Program-made: the position numbers and the translations under genes
Source of the DNA: Dyadobacter luticola
GTDB taxonomy: Bacteria > Bacteroidota > Bacteroidia > Cytophagales > Spirosomataceae
Direction: 5' to 3'
NCBI RefSeq assembly: GCF_005860805.1
Contig: NZ_VCEJ01000005.1
Span: forward strand, 930,001 to 994,000
DNA length: 64,000 nucleotides
Notes under the pieces: model-generated
Seen by the model: the letters and a program-made list of their open reading frames with translations, nothing else
Told to the model about the DNA's origin: nothing
Database searches by the model: none
Shown: one piece after another, positions 33,642 to 41,813 of the stretch
Layout of the letters: each line of letters starts with the position of its first letter
Numbering within the stretch: position 1 is the first letter of the stretch

Positions 33642-34688
33642 CTACCGGCACTCTCCGCCTTTGATGGTAACATTCTTACCGTCAATGGTATACTGGAAAG
33701 CATTTGACAAACTCAGCAATTTCAAAACATCGTTCAAAGTGGCGTCTTCGTTGAAGCTGGCCATCACCCGGCAGTTGGCCAGGTTTTTATCTTTTACATT
33801 TATTTTAATGGCGTAATGTTCTTCTAACTTGCTGATTACCTCTGCATAAGTATTGTTTCTGAAAACCAGCGGCTCATTTCGCCATGCACCAATGTCAGCC
33901 AGGCTAACGATGTCTATATACGTCTCGTCTTTTTTGGTGTTGATGACCAGTTCCTGCTGCGGGGTAAGCTGCGTGATCCGGATCGGCGAGCCGCTTTCAA
34001 TCTCTTTGCTTACCTCCACTTTTCCTGTCGCTACCGATACCGAGGCGATTTCTTCACCTTTATAAGCTTTCACATTGAATGAGGTGCCCAGTACCTGCGT
34101 CGATACCTTTTCGCTGCGCACGATAAAAGGTTTTTCGGGATTATGGACCACTTCAAAAAATGCTTCTCCTTCCAGATAAATTACTCTTTTATCCGCAACA
34201 AAGGCTTCCGGAAAATCGATTTTGCTGTTTTTGTTCAACCAAACTTTGGAGCCGTCGGGCAACTGGAAGTTGATAATTCCTGCATTCCCGCTGACCTGCC
34301 GGGCCAGTTTTACGCTGGCGACCGGGTTTCTGGTGGTGTTTTTATTAACAAATAAATAACCTAACCCGATCAGAATGAGCACACTCGCCGCTGCCAGCCA
34401 GGAATTGATTTTTGGCAGCCTGAAAACTTTCTTCCTGCTTTCTTCACTTTCCAAAGAAATATCCGACTGGCTTGAAATCAATGCGTGCAGTCTTCGCAGC
34501 CCACGTTCCGCATCAAATTCCGATAAGTCGTCGGGCTGTTTTTCCTGCTGCCATGCTTCTTTGATCTGCTCAAACAGCTGGCTGTTACTGTAATCGTCCA
34601 GCCACCATTCCATAGCCAGTTTTTCTTCCGGGCTACATTCGCCTGCCAAGTACTTGGCGATCAGGGGCCATGGCGTTTGATCTGACAT
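33642..34688 (-). CDS. FecR-family anti-sigma factor (module 2)
   Basis: About 348 residues from the ATG at 34688 (MSDQTPWPLIAKYLAGECSP); a TTG six codons upstream is possible. The N-terminal cytoplasmic part has the typical KYLAGECSPEEKLAMEWWL helix. One membrane helix is at about 92-110 (SWLAAASVLILIGLGYLFV). The FecR domain holds FQLPDGSKVWLNKNSKIDFP and RVIYLEGEAFFEV, and a DUF4974-type end carries VFRNNTYAEVISKLEEHYAI. It sits between its ECF sigma gene (68 bases) and the STN-bearing SusC gene (72 bases), the standard order. Confidence 0.94.
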   Translation of the reverse strand: MSDQTPWPLIAKYLAGECSPEEKLAMEWWLDDYSNSQLFEQIKEAWQQEKQPDDLSEFDAERGLRRLHALISSQSDISLESEESRKKVFRLPKINSWLAAASVLILIGLGYLFVNKNTTRNPVASVKLARQVSGNAGIINFQLPDGSKVWLNKNSKIDFPEAFVADKRVIYLEGEAFFEVVHNPEKPFIVRSEKVSTQVLGTSFNVKAYKGEEIASVSVATGKVEVSKEIESGSPIRITQLTPQQELVINTKKDETYIDIVSLADIGAWRNEPLVFRNNTYAEVISKLEEHYAIKINVKDKNLANCRVMASFNEDATLNDVLKLLSLSNAFQYTIDGKNVTIKGGECR

Positions 34689-34756
34689 TGAATTAGGTGC
34701 TTTCAATGTCAGGACAAGGAAAAAAAGAAGTAACCCCCATCCGGGGAGGAAATTTT

Positions 34757-35299
34757 TTACAACCGATAGGTTTTTTGCAGGAGCTTCAATTGTTTGATGG
34801 CCTTACCCATCTGATTTTCAACGGTTTTGGCGGAGAGAGAGAGAATTTCAGCAATTTCATTGTAGGAGAAACCTTCGAAACGGTTGAGCTGAAAAATGGC
34901 TTTTCTTTTGAGTGGCAGGTGGTCCACCATATCAGAAACCCGCGATTCAAGCTCGCGGTACATCAGCTCGTCTTCCGGGCCCGCATTGACTTCGATTAAA
35001 TCCTCGCTGAGATCTTCCATGATGCGTTTTTCCTGCTTCATGTAATTGATGCAGGTGTGGCGCGTCGCCGTGAAAAGGTAGGAGCGGACGTTCTTTTCGA
35101 CGGTGAGCGTATCCCTTTTTTCCCAGATCCTGAAAAAAACATCGGCGACGATTTCTTCGGCGAGGTCGCTGCGGTTGCTGAGGTAAGTGGCGAAGCGGCA
35201 GAGGGAATTATAGTATTTCCGGAAGAGGCTATCCAGGCCACGGCTGTCTCCCTGCTTGATGAGTGACACGAGCAACAAGTCGTCCTGGGCGTGGTTCAT
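34757..35299 (-). CDS. ECF-type RNA polymerase sigma factor (module 2)
   Basis: A 180-residue ECF sigma factor. Region 2 is at about residues 20-90 (LFRKYYNSLCRFATYLSNRS, DLAEEIVADVFFRIWEKRD) and region 4 at about 120-175 (LPLKRKAIFQLNRFEGFSYN, then EIAEILSLSAKTVENQM). It heads the fecR-susC-susD gene string on the minus strand and should activate it when the receptor is occupied. The downstream enzyme operon may be part of the same regulon by read-through. Confidence 0.94.
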   Translation of the reverse strand: MNHAQDDLLLVSLIKQGDSRGLDSLFRKYYNSLCRFATYLSNRSDLAEEIVADVFFRIWEKRDTLTVEKNVRSYLFTATRHTCINYMKQEKRIMEDLSEDLIEVNAGPEDELMYRELESRVSDMVDHLPLKRKAIFQLNRFEGFSYNEIAEILSLSAKTVENQMGKAIKQLKLLQKTYRL

Positions 35300-35419
35300 G
35301 GAAGTGGGTTATTTAGCTGCCGGATAAAAATAGTAATATTTTATTTGGCAGATTTTGAATTCGAACAAAGAATCGTTGAATAATTTTTAAAATTAAGAAA
35401 GTTTACAAAAATAAATGAA

Positions 35420-35461
35420 GAACCGCTGAAAATATTCTTGCGAGCGAGTTTTCAGCGGTTC
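35420..35461 (-). terminator. Strong terminator hairpin after the lactonase gene
   Basis: A perfect 13-bp inverted repeat (GAACCGCTGAAAA at 35420-35432, TTTTCAGCGGTTC at 35449-35461) with a 16-base loop lies 36 bases past the lactonase stop. The minus strand continues TTCATTTATTTTTG. It isolates the lactonase/CBM9 transcript from the sigma factor gene. Confidence 0.82.
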
Positions 35462-35497
35462 TGGCAGTTTAAACTAAAATAGGGTATGTCGGACGCG

Positions 35498-36601
35498 TCA
35501 GTTCAAAAAGAGCTGCTTTACGCAAACCGGAGTAGGTACGGAAATTTCTTTCCCGGTATAAGTCAATTGACCGGTTTTGGCATCGCGCGTGAAAAACACC
35601 ACATTGTCATTATCCCGGTTGGTCACGATGGAAAAATCACCTTTTTGGTCGATCAGAAAATTCCGGGGATGCTTGCCATGCGTATCGGCATGTCCGGCTA
35701 CGGTCAGTTTACCGGTTTGTGCGTCAACCGCGTAGATTGCCAAACTTTCGTGACCGCGGTTGGAGGCGTAGAGGAATTTGCCGTCGGGTGAAAAGTGGAT
35801 GTCGGCGGCGTAGCTTTTTCCGGTAAAATCACCCGGTAACATCGTCACGCGCTCCATCGGCACCAGCGCGCCGGAGTTTTTCACAATCTTAAAAGAATTC
35901 ACCACCGAACCCAGCTCACAAGCCGAGTAGCCAAAGTTTCCGTTCGGGTGGATCGCGAAATGTCGCGGACCGTCGCCGGCTTTTACTTCTGCATAAGGTA
36001 CTGAACCCGGCGTCAGTTTTCCGGTTTTTTGATCCACAGCATAAATAAGGATTTTGTCGATACCCAAATCGGAGGCATAGATAAATTTACCATCCGCAGA
36101 AGGGATAACCGAATGCATGTGAGGCTTTTGGCCTGCCGCGCCTTTATCCTGAATGCTGTCTGCCGCCGCGCCGATCGTACCATCCGCATTTAACAAATAC
36201 ACCCCAAGCTGGCCGCTGCCATAGTTGGAAACATATAAAAACCGGCCTTTCGGATCCACTGCCACGTGGCACGGGCCTTTCCCAAGTGAAGATTTCGCAT
36301 TGACGCTCGTCATCTTCCCGGTCGACTGGTCGATTGAAAAAGAGGAAACCGTATTATTGCCTTCGTTGGCTGCGTAGAGGTATTTTTTGTTGGGATGAAA
36401 TTCCAGAAAAGAGGGGCTGGTTTTGCTGGTCAGTACCTGCAACTCTTTGATAGAAAAGTCTTTACGGTCGAGCTCGTAGACATAGATACCTTCGCCTTTC
36501 TGGGTATAGGTGCCGACATACAGAATTTCTTTGGACGATTTTTGCGCGAATGTCATGACGGCAGAAATGAGGCAGAAGAATGTTAAAATGGTTAATCTCA
36601 T
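35498..36601 (-). CDS. Exported lactonase, 6-phosphogluconolactonase-like seven-bladed propeller
   Basis: A 367-residue protein with signal peptide MRLTILTFFCLISAVMTFAQ and the Pgl/YbhE-type propeller. It opens EILYVGTYTQKGEGIYVYEL and repeats blades such as PSFLEFHPNKKYLYAANEGN, CHVAVDPKGRFLYVSNYGSG and ADIHFSPDGKFLYASNRGHE, including the GPRHFAIHPNGNFGY segment. The family hydrolyses sugar lactones; with a signal peptide it would act on unphosphorylated lactones outside the cytoplasm. That would open the lactone made by the PQQ sugar dehydrogenases of the neighbouring operon. It follows the CBM9-like gene by 27 bases and ends at a strong terminator. Confidence 0.85.
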   Translation of the reverse strand: MRLTILTFFCLISAVMTFAQKSSKEILYVGTYTQKGEGIYVYELDRKDFSIKELQVLTSKTSPSFLEFHPNKKYLYAANEGNNTVSSFSIDQSTGKMTSVNAKSSLGKGPCHVAVDPKGRFLYVSNYGSGQLGVYLLNADGTIGAAADSIQDKGAAGQKPHMHSVIPSADGKFIYASDLGIDKILIYAVDQKTGKLTPGSVPYAEVKAGDGPRHFAIHPNGNFGYSACELGSVVNSFKIVKNSGALVPMERVTMLPGDFTGKSYAADIHFSPDGKFLYASNRGHESLAIYAVDAQTGKLTVAGHADTHGKHPRNFLIDQKGDFSIVTNRDNDNVVFFTRDAKTGQLTYTGKEISVPTPVCVKQLFLN

Positions 36602-36628
36602 CGGTTTAGAAAATTTGGGTAAAAGAAT

Positions 36629-37366
36629 TTATTCAAAAAGTAATGTGCCGAACTTCTGGTATTCATGGAAGCTGCCGCCTGTTTTTTGCCAGGAATAATA
36701 GGCGGTTTCGGCGTCGTAATCAATGCGGTAAAAGTTGCCTTTCCACTTCGTGCCGGATTTTGGGATAGCCGGAACAATCGGCTTTAATAATGCATAGGGA
36801 ATGAAAAACTCGGCTTTCCAACCTTCCACGGAAGCCATACTTTTCTTTTGGCCACCCTGAGCGCTCGTTTCATGCTGCACTTTGTTCCGCTCGTTGTAAA
36901 CCCATGGTTTCCAGCCTTGTGCGCCGCCTTTCATGTTCGGTACCAGGATCGGCAGCTCGTAGTTCAGGGGCGAAACTTCGTATTCAAAATAGATCGGGAA
37001 AGAATTGTCCGGCCAGAGAAAAACCTCCACGACATCTTCCTTGAACAACATGCCATAATCTTCCAGGATGGTCGAAGTCAACTTTTGGTCCGTACAATCG
37101 AAGAGGAAATACAGCCCCTTTTCGGAATACATGATTTTTACCTTGGTCGGAAATTGTTTCCCAGGACCGGGTTGTCCGGGACCTTTCTGGACGGTCAGGT
37201 CGAGCCACTGTGCCGCGGCCCAGTTGGAGGCGGTTCCTTCTCCATTTACTTTAAAATCGGTAGTTTTTTTTATCGTCAGCACAGAGTCGGCGGGAGCAGC
37301 GAAAGTGCTGTGAAAAAGCAGGGTACCTGCCACGATGAGGCAGGAGAGCGCAAATTTTTTTAACAT
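36629..37366 (-). CDS. Exported CBM9-like carbohydrate-binding domain protein
   Basis: A 245-residue secreted protein: signal peptide to about residue 23 (HSTFAA), then a single CBM9-like beta sandwich. Seen features are WLDLTVQKGPGQ, VKIMYSEKGLYFLFDCTDQK, EDVVEVFLWPDN, YFEYEVSPLNYELPIL, GWKAEFFIPYALL and a closing FHEYQKFGTLLFE. This is the domain type that also occurs at the ends of xylanases and in cytochrome-domain proteins, here alone. It probably binds a sugar or aids the neighbouring lactonase, with which it shares a transcript. No catalytic motif is visible. Confidence 0.75.
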   Translation of the reverse strand: MLKKFALSCLIVAGTLLFHSTFAAPADSVLTIKKTTDFKVNGEGTASNWAAAQWLDLTVQKGPGQPGPGKQFPTKVKIMYSEKGLYFLFDCTDQKLTSTILEDYGMLFKEDVVEVFLWPDNSFPIYFEYEVSPLNYELPILVPNMKGGAQGWKPWVYNERNKVQHETSAQGGQKKSMASVEGWKAEFFIPYALLKPIVPAIPKSGTKWKGNFYRIDYDAETAYYSWQKTGGSFHEYQKFGTLLFE

Positions 37367-37608
37367 TAATGAAAAGTTAGAATTAAGATAATTTCAGGTT
37401 TTAGGAAAATGAGGTACTTTGCAATGCAATTTGAGCAGCAGCTGCCGTCTTCGAAGCGTGGCAATTTCATTAGGTTTTTACATATTACCAAATGATTATT
37501 TGCAAGTAAAAACACAGCCGGAAAATCTTAGCAGGAGAGTCCTGGTTTTGGAATGATTATTTATAAAACCGTGCTTACATTTAATACAACCTTTTAACTT
37601 TTAATATC

Positions 37609-37896
37609 ATGATACGCGAAAGAGGAGAGCCGGCTATTGCGGATACCAGCAAGCCGATCATAGAACCACCAGTTTTCCCGGACGTGCCGGAAAGTACGCA
37701 GAAAACGCGCGCAGTTGCGCAAGATCCCGACTTGCTTGGCGACGAGGATGAAGACGATGAGGATGTGGATGTAACCGACGAAGAGGACAAGGAAACGGAC
37801 GATGAATTTGACGACGAGATCGACGACAGCAAAATCGTTATCGAAGATCCGGATGATATTTTGAATTCGGTTGACGATGACGACGACGATTTCTGA
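37609..37896 (+). CDS. Small highly acidic protein of unknown function
   Basis: A 95-residue protein in which about 40 residues are Asp or Glu. They cluster from residue 39 to the end (DPDLLGDEDEDDEDVDVTDE and a final run of six Asp before Phe). The first 38 residues are Pro-rich and ordinary. There is no signal peptide, membrane helix or Cys. It is followed 20 bases later by a good terminator, which supports expression as a single gene. It is probably disordered. I do not recognise a family; histone- or DNA-mimic roles are speculation. Confidence 0.65.
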   Translation: MIRERGEPAIADTSKPIIEPPVFPDVPESTQKTRAVAQDPDLLGDEDEDDEDVDVTDEEDKETDDEFDDEIDDSKIVIEDPDDILNSVDDDDDDF

Positions 37897-37916
37897 AACA
37901 TTGTTTTAAAATTTGA

Positions 37917-37954
37917 AAAGCCTCCCGGAGCACAATCCGGGGGGCTTTATTTTT
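37917..37954 (+). terminator. Rho-independent terminator after the acidic protein gene
   Basis: AAAGCCTCCCGGA (37917-37929) pairs with TCCGGGGGGCTTT (37936-37948) through one G-T wobble. It is followed by TTTATTTTT. It is positioned 20 bases past the stop. Confidence 0.82.
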
Positions 37955-38026
37955 GGTAAATGAGTAATGAAATGGTTCTTCTGACTTATTCAGCTAAATT
38001 ATTTTGTTCTCATTTTTCCTAGCCCA

Positions 38027-39562
38027 ATGAATTCTGCCGAAAAGAATGTTACTCAAAACATTACACAGGTAATCGCCGCTTCTTCCCTTGGTACACTGAT
38101 TGAATGGTATGATTTCTACATTTTCGGCAGCCTGGCCGTCATCATCGGGCAGCAATTATTTCCCAGCGATGCCGGCGCTTCGGCGCTGATCAACACCCTC
38201 GCGATCTTCGCAGCGGGCTTCATCGTGCGGCCTTTCGGTGCGCTGGTTTTTGGTCGGCTGGGTGATTTGATAGGGAGAAAATATACATTCCTGCTCACAT
38301 TGGTTTTGATGGGCGGCTCGACATTCCTGATCGGGCTGATACCTTCTTATTCCAGCATTGGTTACGCCGCACCGATCTTGGTTCTGATACTGAGACTTGT
38401 TCAGGGCCTGGCACTGGGCGGCGAGTATGGCGGTGCCGCGACTTATGTGGCCGAGCATGCGCCGGTGGGCAGAAGAGGCTTTTTTACGAGCTGGATCCAG
38501 ACTACCGCAACATTGGGTTTGTTTCTCTCGCTGGGCGTTATTGTGTTGACAAAGAATTTGTTAGGTGCGAAAGCATTTGCCGACTGGGGCTGGCGGATTC
38601 CTTTTCTGGTATCGATCCTGCTGGTGGGGGTGTCGATTTATATCCGGATGAAAATGCACGAGTCGCCGGTTTTTACAAAGCTGAAATCGGAGGGCAAAAT
38701 TTCTGCTAACCCTCTGAAAGAGAGTTTTCAAAAGCGGGCTAATTTCAAAATGGTGCTGCTGGCTTTGTTTGGCGCGACGATGGGGCAGGGGGTGATTTGG
38801 TACACCGGCCAGTTTTACGCGCAGTCTTTTCTGGAAAATACCTGCAAGCTGGATTTTAACGAATCTCGCTACATTCTGCTCTGGGCAATTCTGTTTGCGA
38901 CGCCATTTTTTGTCGTTTTCGGATCTTGGAGTGATAGAGTGGGTCGCAAGTGGATTATGCTGACGGGTATGCTGCTCGGCGTGGTATGTTACCGGCCGAT
39001 TTACCAGTATTTTCTTGACGCAACGAATGTGAAGGAAATGCAGAAAACCATGCTGCAAACTACCTCAGAGCCGGTCGTAGAGCGCGGTTTGGTAAAAGAT
39101 AAGCTGGATTCGCTGGTCACTACGACGGTCAGCAAAACATTAAACAATGGTATGACATTCAAGGAATCGACAATCGTGATCACGCCGGAAGATGTGCTGG
39201 AACCTATTCCCGAAGTGCAAACTGTTATTAAAGATGTGACATTGACGGGCCAGTCTTACATTATGGTGATCGTGCTGGTTTTCTTCCAGGTTTTGTTAGT
39301 TACGATGGTATATGGGCCGATCGCGGCATTTCTGGTAGAGCTTTTCCCGACGCAAATCCGGTACACTTCGATGTCGCTGCCTTACCATATTGGAAATGGT
39401 GTATTTGGCGGGCTGGTGCCATTTATCGCCACTTTGGTCGCTTCTTTTGCCGGCTCTACGCCGCTGTCCGGTCTTTGGTATCCGATTGGGATTGCGACAT
39501 TGTCCTTTATCATCGGGGCGATTTACATTGATAACAAGGTCGATAATAATGTGATGGATTGA
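38027..39562 (+). CDS. MFS transporter, metabolite:H+ symporter (MHS) family with a large periplasmic loop
   Basis: A 511-residue inner-membrane symporter. The MHS signature is clear at the start: SSLGTLIEWYDFYIFGSLAV, FIVRPFGALVFGRLGDLIGR and LRLVQGLALGGEYGGAATYV. The second half has SWSDRVGRKWIMLTGMLLG. Relatives carry citrate, 2-oxoglutarate, proline/betaine or shikimate by proton symport. About 75 extra residues (about 325-405, between transmembrane helices 9 and 10) are predicted to face the periplasm. They are rich in Val, Thr and Glu, which is why the protein is longer than the usual 430. It is followed 50 bases later by a small two-helix membrane protein. Confidence 0.9.
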   Translation: MNSAEKNVTQNITQVIAASSLGTLIEWYDFYIFGSLAVIIGQQLFPSDAGASALINTLAIFAAGFIVRPFGALVFGRLGDLIGRKYTFLLTLVLMGGSTFLIGLIPSYSSIGYAAPILVLILRLVQGLALGGEYGGAATYVAEHAPVGRRGFFTSWIQTTATLGLFLSLGVIVLTKNLLGAKAFADWGWRIPFLVSILLVGVSIYIRMKMHESPVFTKLKSEGKISANPLKESFQKRANFKMVLLALFGATMGQGVIWYTGQFYAQSFLENTCKLDFNESRYILLWAILFATPFFVVFGSWSDRVGRKWIMLTGMLLGVVCYRPIYQYFLDATNVKEMQKTMLQTTSEPVVERGLVKDKLDSLVTTTVSKTLNNGMTFKESTIVITPEDVLEPIPEVQTVIKDVTLTGQSYIMVIVLVFFQVLLVTMVYGPIAAFLVELFPTQIRYTSMSLPYHIGNGVFGGLVPFIATLVASFAGSTPLSGLWYPIGIATLSFIIGAIYIDNKVDNNVMD

Positions 39563-39612
39563 TGGTTTTGAGTGCGAAGAATTGATCATTTATTTCTTTT
39601 AAAACATTTAAA

Positions 39613-39870
39613 ATGAGCGCTTTAAAAAAATATCTTGGGATTTTGTGGATGCTGCTGGGGCCGGTGATTATTATCTTTTTGTTCATGCAGGCCAGTGAAA
39701 AAATCGCGGCTGCGGCAGAAGGCATAGCCCGCACCAATACCACGCTGCAGTGGTCGATCATCATCCTGATTTTCATCCCGATCTGCGCCGGACTGGTCAT
39801 TTTCGGTTTGTATGCCTGGCAGGATGAGTACAACCATTTGCCGGAAAGCGCTTCGGATTTGAACGGATAG
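39613..39870 (+). CDS. Small two-helix membrane protein next to the MHS transporter
   Basis: An 85-residue protein with two hydrophobic helices (about 8-26, LGILWMLLGPVIIIFLFM; about 47-68, WSIIILIFIPICAGLVIFGL) and polar ends. No known domain is evident to me. It is close behind the MHS transporter on the same strand and is likely co-transcribed, so an accessory subunit or folding helper is possible. The ending NHLPESASDLNG is hydrophilic. Confidence 0.7.
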   Translation: MSALKKYLGILWMLLGPVIIIFLFMQASEKIAAAAEGIARTNTTLQWSIIILIFIPICAGLVIFGLYAWQDEYNHLPESASDLNG

Positions 39871-39874
39871 TTTC

Positions 39875-39882
39875 TATTTTTG
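39875..39882 (+). promoter_or_regulatory. Putative -7 box before the thiolase gene
   Basis: TATTTTTG matches the Bacteroidota -7 consensus and ends 26 bases before the thiolase ATG at 39909. A TTTG lies at 39858-39861, but the 13-base spacing is shorter than usual. Confidence 0.3.
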
Positions 39883-39908
39883 GCTTGTATCCATCCACAA
39901 GCCAGTTT

Positions 39909-41093
39909 ATGAAGGACGAGGTTTTTATTTTAGCTGCGGCCCGCACGCCGATCGGTAGTTTTGGCGGAAGTCTCTCATCGGTGCCGGCAGGCAAGCTGGG
40001 CGCCACGGCGATTCAAGGCGCATTGTCCAAATCGGGTGTTTCGCCTGAACAAGTCCAGGAAGTTTTCATGGGTAATGTGGTGTCGGCTAACTTAGGTCAG
40101 GCACCGGCGCGACAAGCGGCGATCTTTGCTGGTCTGCCTCCGGAGGTTATCTGCACGACGGTCAACAAAGTATGCGCCTCGGGTATGAAAGCGACGGTTT
40201 TCGCGGCGCAATCCATCCAACTCGGCGATGCGGACATTGTAGTGGCTGGCGGGATGGAGAATATGTCGCAGATCCCTTATTATCTTCCCAAAGCAAGAAA
40301 TGGTTACGGATACGGTCATGGAGAAATTATCGATGGGCTTGTAAAAGACGGATTGACAGACGTTTACGATCAAAGCGCGATGGGCTTGTGCGGAGATCGC
40401 ACAGCTTCGAAGTACAACATTTCACGCGAGGAGCAGGATGCATTTGCGATTTCATCCTATAAAAGAAGTGCGGAGGCGACTGAAAATGGGTTTTTCTCCA
40501 ATGAAATTGTGCCGGTAGAAGTGCCGTCGCCCAAAGGCGGGGAATCTGTTTTTGTAAAAGAAGACGAAGAGTTTAAAAAGGTAAAATTCGAAAAGATACC
40601 CACATTAAAACCGGTTTTTTCCAAAGACGGAACAGTCACTGCTGCCAATGCTTCCACGATCAATGATGGCGCGGCGGCTTTGGTACTCGCAGGAAAATCG
40701 GTCGTCAACATTTCCGGATTAAAACCCGTAGCGCGCATTGTAGCTTATGCAGACGCCGAGCAGGAGCCAGCCTGGTTTACCACCACACCGATCATTGCCA
40801 CGCAAAAAGTTTTGAAAAAAGCCGGCCTATCGATTTCTAATATCGACTATTTTGAAGTAAACGAGGCATTTGCAGTTGTTGCCCTGGCTTACATCAAAGA
40901 ATTGAACTTGGATATTAATAAAGTAAATGTTTTCGGCGGGGCAGTTTCGCTGGGACATCCGCTGGGGGCGTCGGGCGCACGCATTATCACGACATTACTT
41001 TCTGTTTTGGAAAAAAACAATGGCAGGTATGGACTCGCCGCGATTTGTAATGGTGGTGGCGGTGCGTCGGCAATTATTTTGGAGAAACTTTAA
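39909..41093 (+). CDS. Acetyl-CoA C-acetyltransferase (thiolase)
   Basis: This enzyme joins or splits acetyl groups (two acetyl-CoA to acetoacetyl-CoA and back) in the cytoplasm. The 394-residue protein starts at the ATG at 39909 (MKDEVFILAAARTPIGSFGG); the frame runs a few codons upstream without a better start. The acyl-carrying cysteine is at about 89 in TTVNKVCASGMKA. The catalytic His is at about 350 in SLGHPLGASGAR and the second Cys at about 380 in AICNGGGGASA. All hallmark residues are present and the length is standard. It converges on the GtrA gene with a 4-base overlap of the stops. Biosynthetic versus beta-oxidation use cannot be told apart. Confidence 0.95.
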   Translation: MKDEVFILAAARTPIGSFGGSLSSVPAGKLGATAIQGALSKSGVSPEQVQEVFMGNVVSANLGQAPARQAAIFAGLPPEVICTTVNKVCASGMKATVFAAQSIQLGDADIVVAGGMENMSQIPYYLPKARNGYGYGHGEIIDGLVKDGLTDVYDQSAMGLCGDRTASKYNISREEQDAFAISSYKRSAEATENGFFSNEIVPVEVPSPKGGESVFVKEDEEFKKVKFEKIPTLKPVFSKDGTVTAANASTINDGAAALVLAGKSVVNISGLKPVARIVAYADAEQEPAWFTTTPIIATQKVLKKAGLSISNIDYFEVNEAFAVVALAYIKELNLDINKVNVFGGAVSLGHPLGASGARIITTLLSVLEKNNGRYGLAAICNGGGGASAIILEKL

Positions 41094-41677
41094 GATTCTT
41101 TGATCAGCACTTTCAAGCGGTCGTAAAAACCGGTGCTTTTGAAAGTAAATGTTTTATGCAAAATGTAGTTGCTGACAAAGCTGAAACCCATCCCACAGAT
41201 GTATGAGCCCATTTCAGTAATGTTCACTTCCTTTTTTCCAAAAGGCAGCTTTGCCTTATAAATGTCCATGCCGAAAAAATCGACTGCCAGCCAGTAAGAA
41301 CCTACTGTAAAGAGCTGGGTGACCAGATAAGACACCACGGCAACCATCAAAAATTTCACCATTTCGCGGCGCGTCTGGTTGGTGCGACGGGCGTCAAAAG
41401 CGAATAATTTGGTAAGTGTAAAACCTACGACGAAACCGACGAGGTAAGAAGGAAAAATAGAAGCACTCCACGAAATGCCGAACCAATCCTGGATTAAACT
41501 GCTGGAAACTAACTGAATAACTGCGCCGGTGCCTGCAACAATGAAATAAGCAATGAGATCTTTGGCATTAAAAATTTTACTGTTTTTTGATTCGGCCACG
41601 TGCGTGAAAAGTTGGTTAAAGAACGGCGTGAATTGCAATTGAGGCCCAATATTAGAAAGAAAATGGTCTCGAAACAA
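41090..41677 (-). CDS. GtrA-family membrane protein
   Basis: A four-helix membrane protein of the GtrA family, whose members help move lipid-linked sugars across the inner membrane or modify surface polysaccharides. Features are LIAYFIVAGTGAVIQLVSSS near residue 43, FPSYLVGFVVGFTLTKLFAF, VAVVSYLVTQLFTVGSYWLA and the closing FSFVSNYILHKTFTFKST, a typical GtrA end. No ATG precedes the first helix. The reported start is a TTG at 41677; a GTG at 41599 (giving VAESKNSKIFNAKD) would shorten it by 26 residues. No glycosyltransferase is adjacent. Confidence 0.82.
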   Translation of the reverse strand: MFRDHFLSNIGPQLQFTPFFNQLFTHVAESKNSKIFNAKDLIAYFIVAGTGAVIQLVSSSLIQDWFGISWSASIFPSYLVGFVVGFTLTKLFAFDARRTNQTRREMVKFLMVAVVSYLVTQLFTVGSYWLAVDFFGMDIYKAKLPFGKKEVNITEMGSYICGMGFSFVSNYILHKTFTFKSTGFYDRLKVLIKES

Positions 41678-41813
41678 AAGCGGTATCCGTAATTTGAGCG
41701 AATGGATCGCTGCCCTGGCGGGGTAGCCGAGGTGGCATTGTTTTTGTTGACTGTATAGCGGTTACCGTTCATCGGTCGAAAGAAAAGTCAGTTGTAACCG
41801 CAATTACGTTCCT

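Noticed and set aside
37581..37901. A 106-codon Ser-rich minus-strand frame
   Set aside because: It mirrors the Asp/Glu codons of the acidic protein; the plus frame has the terminator in the right place.
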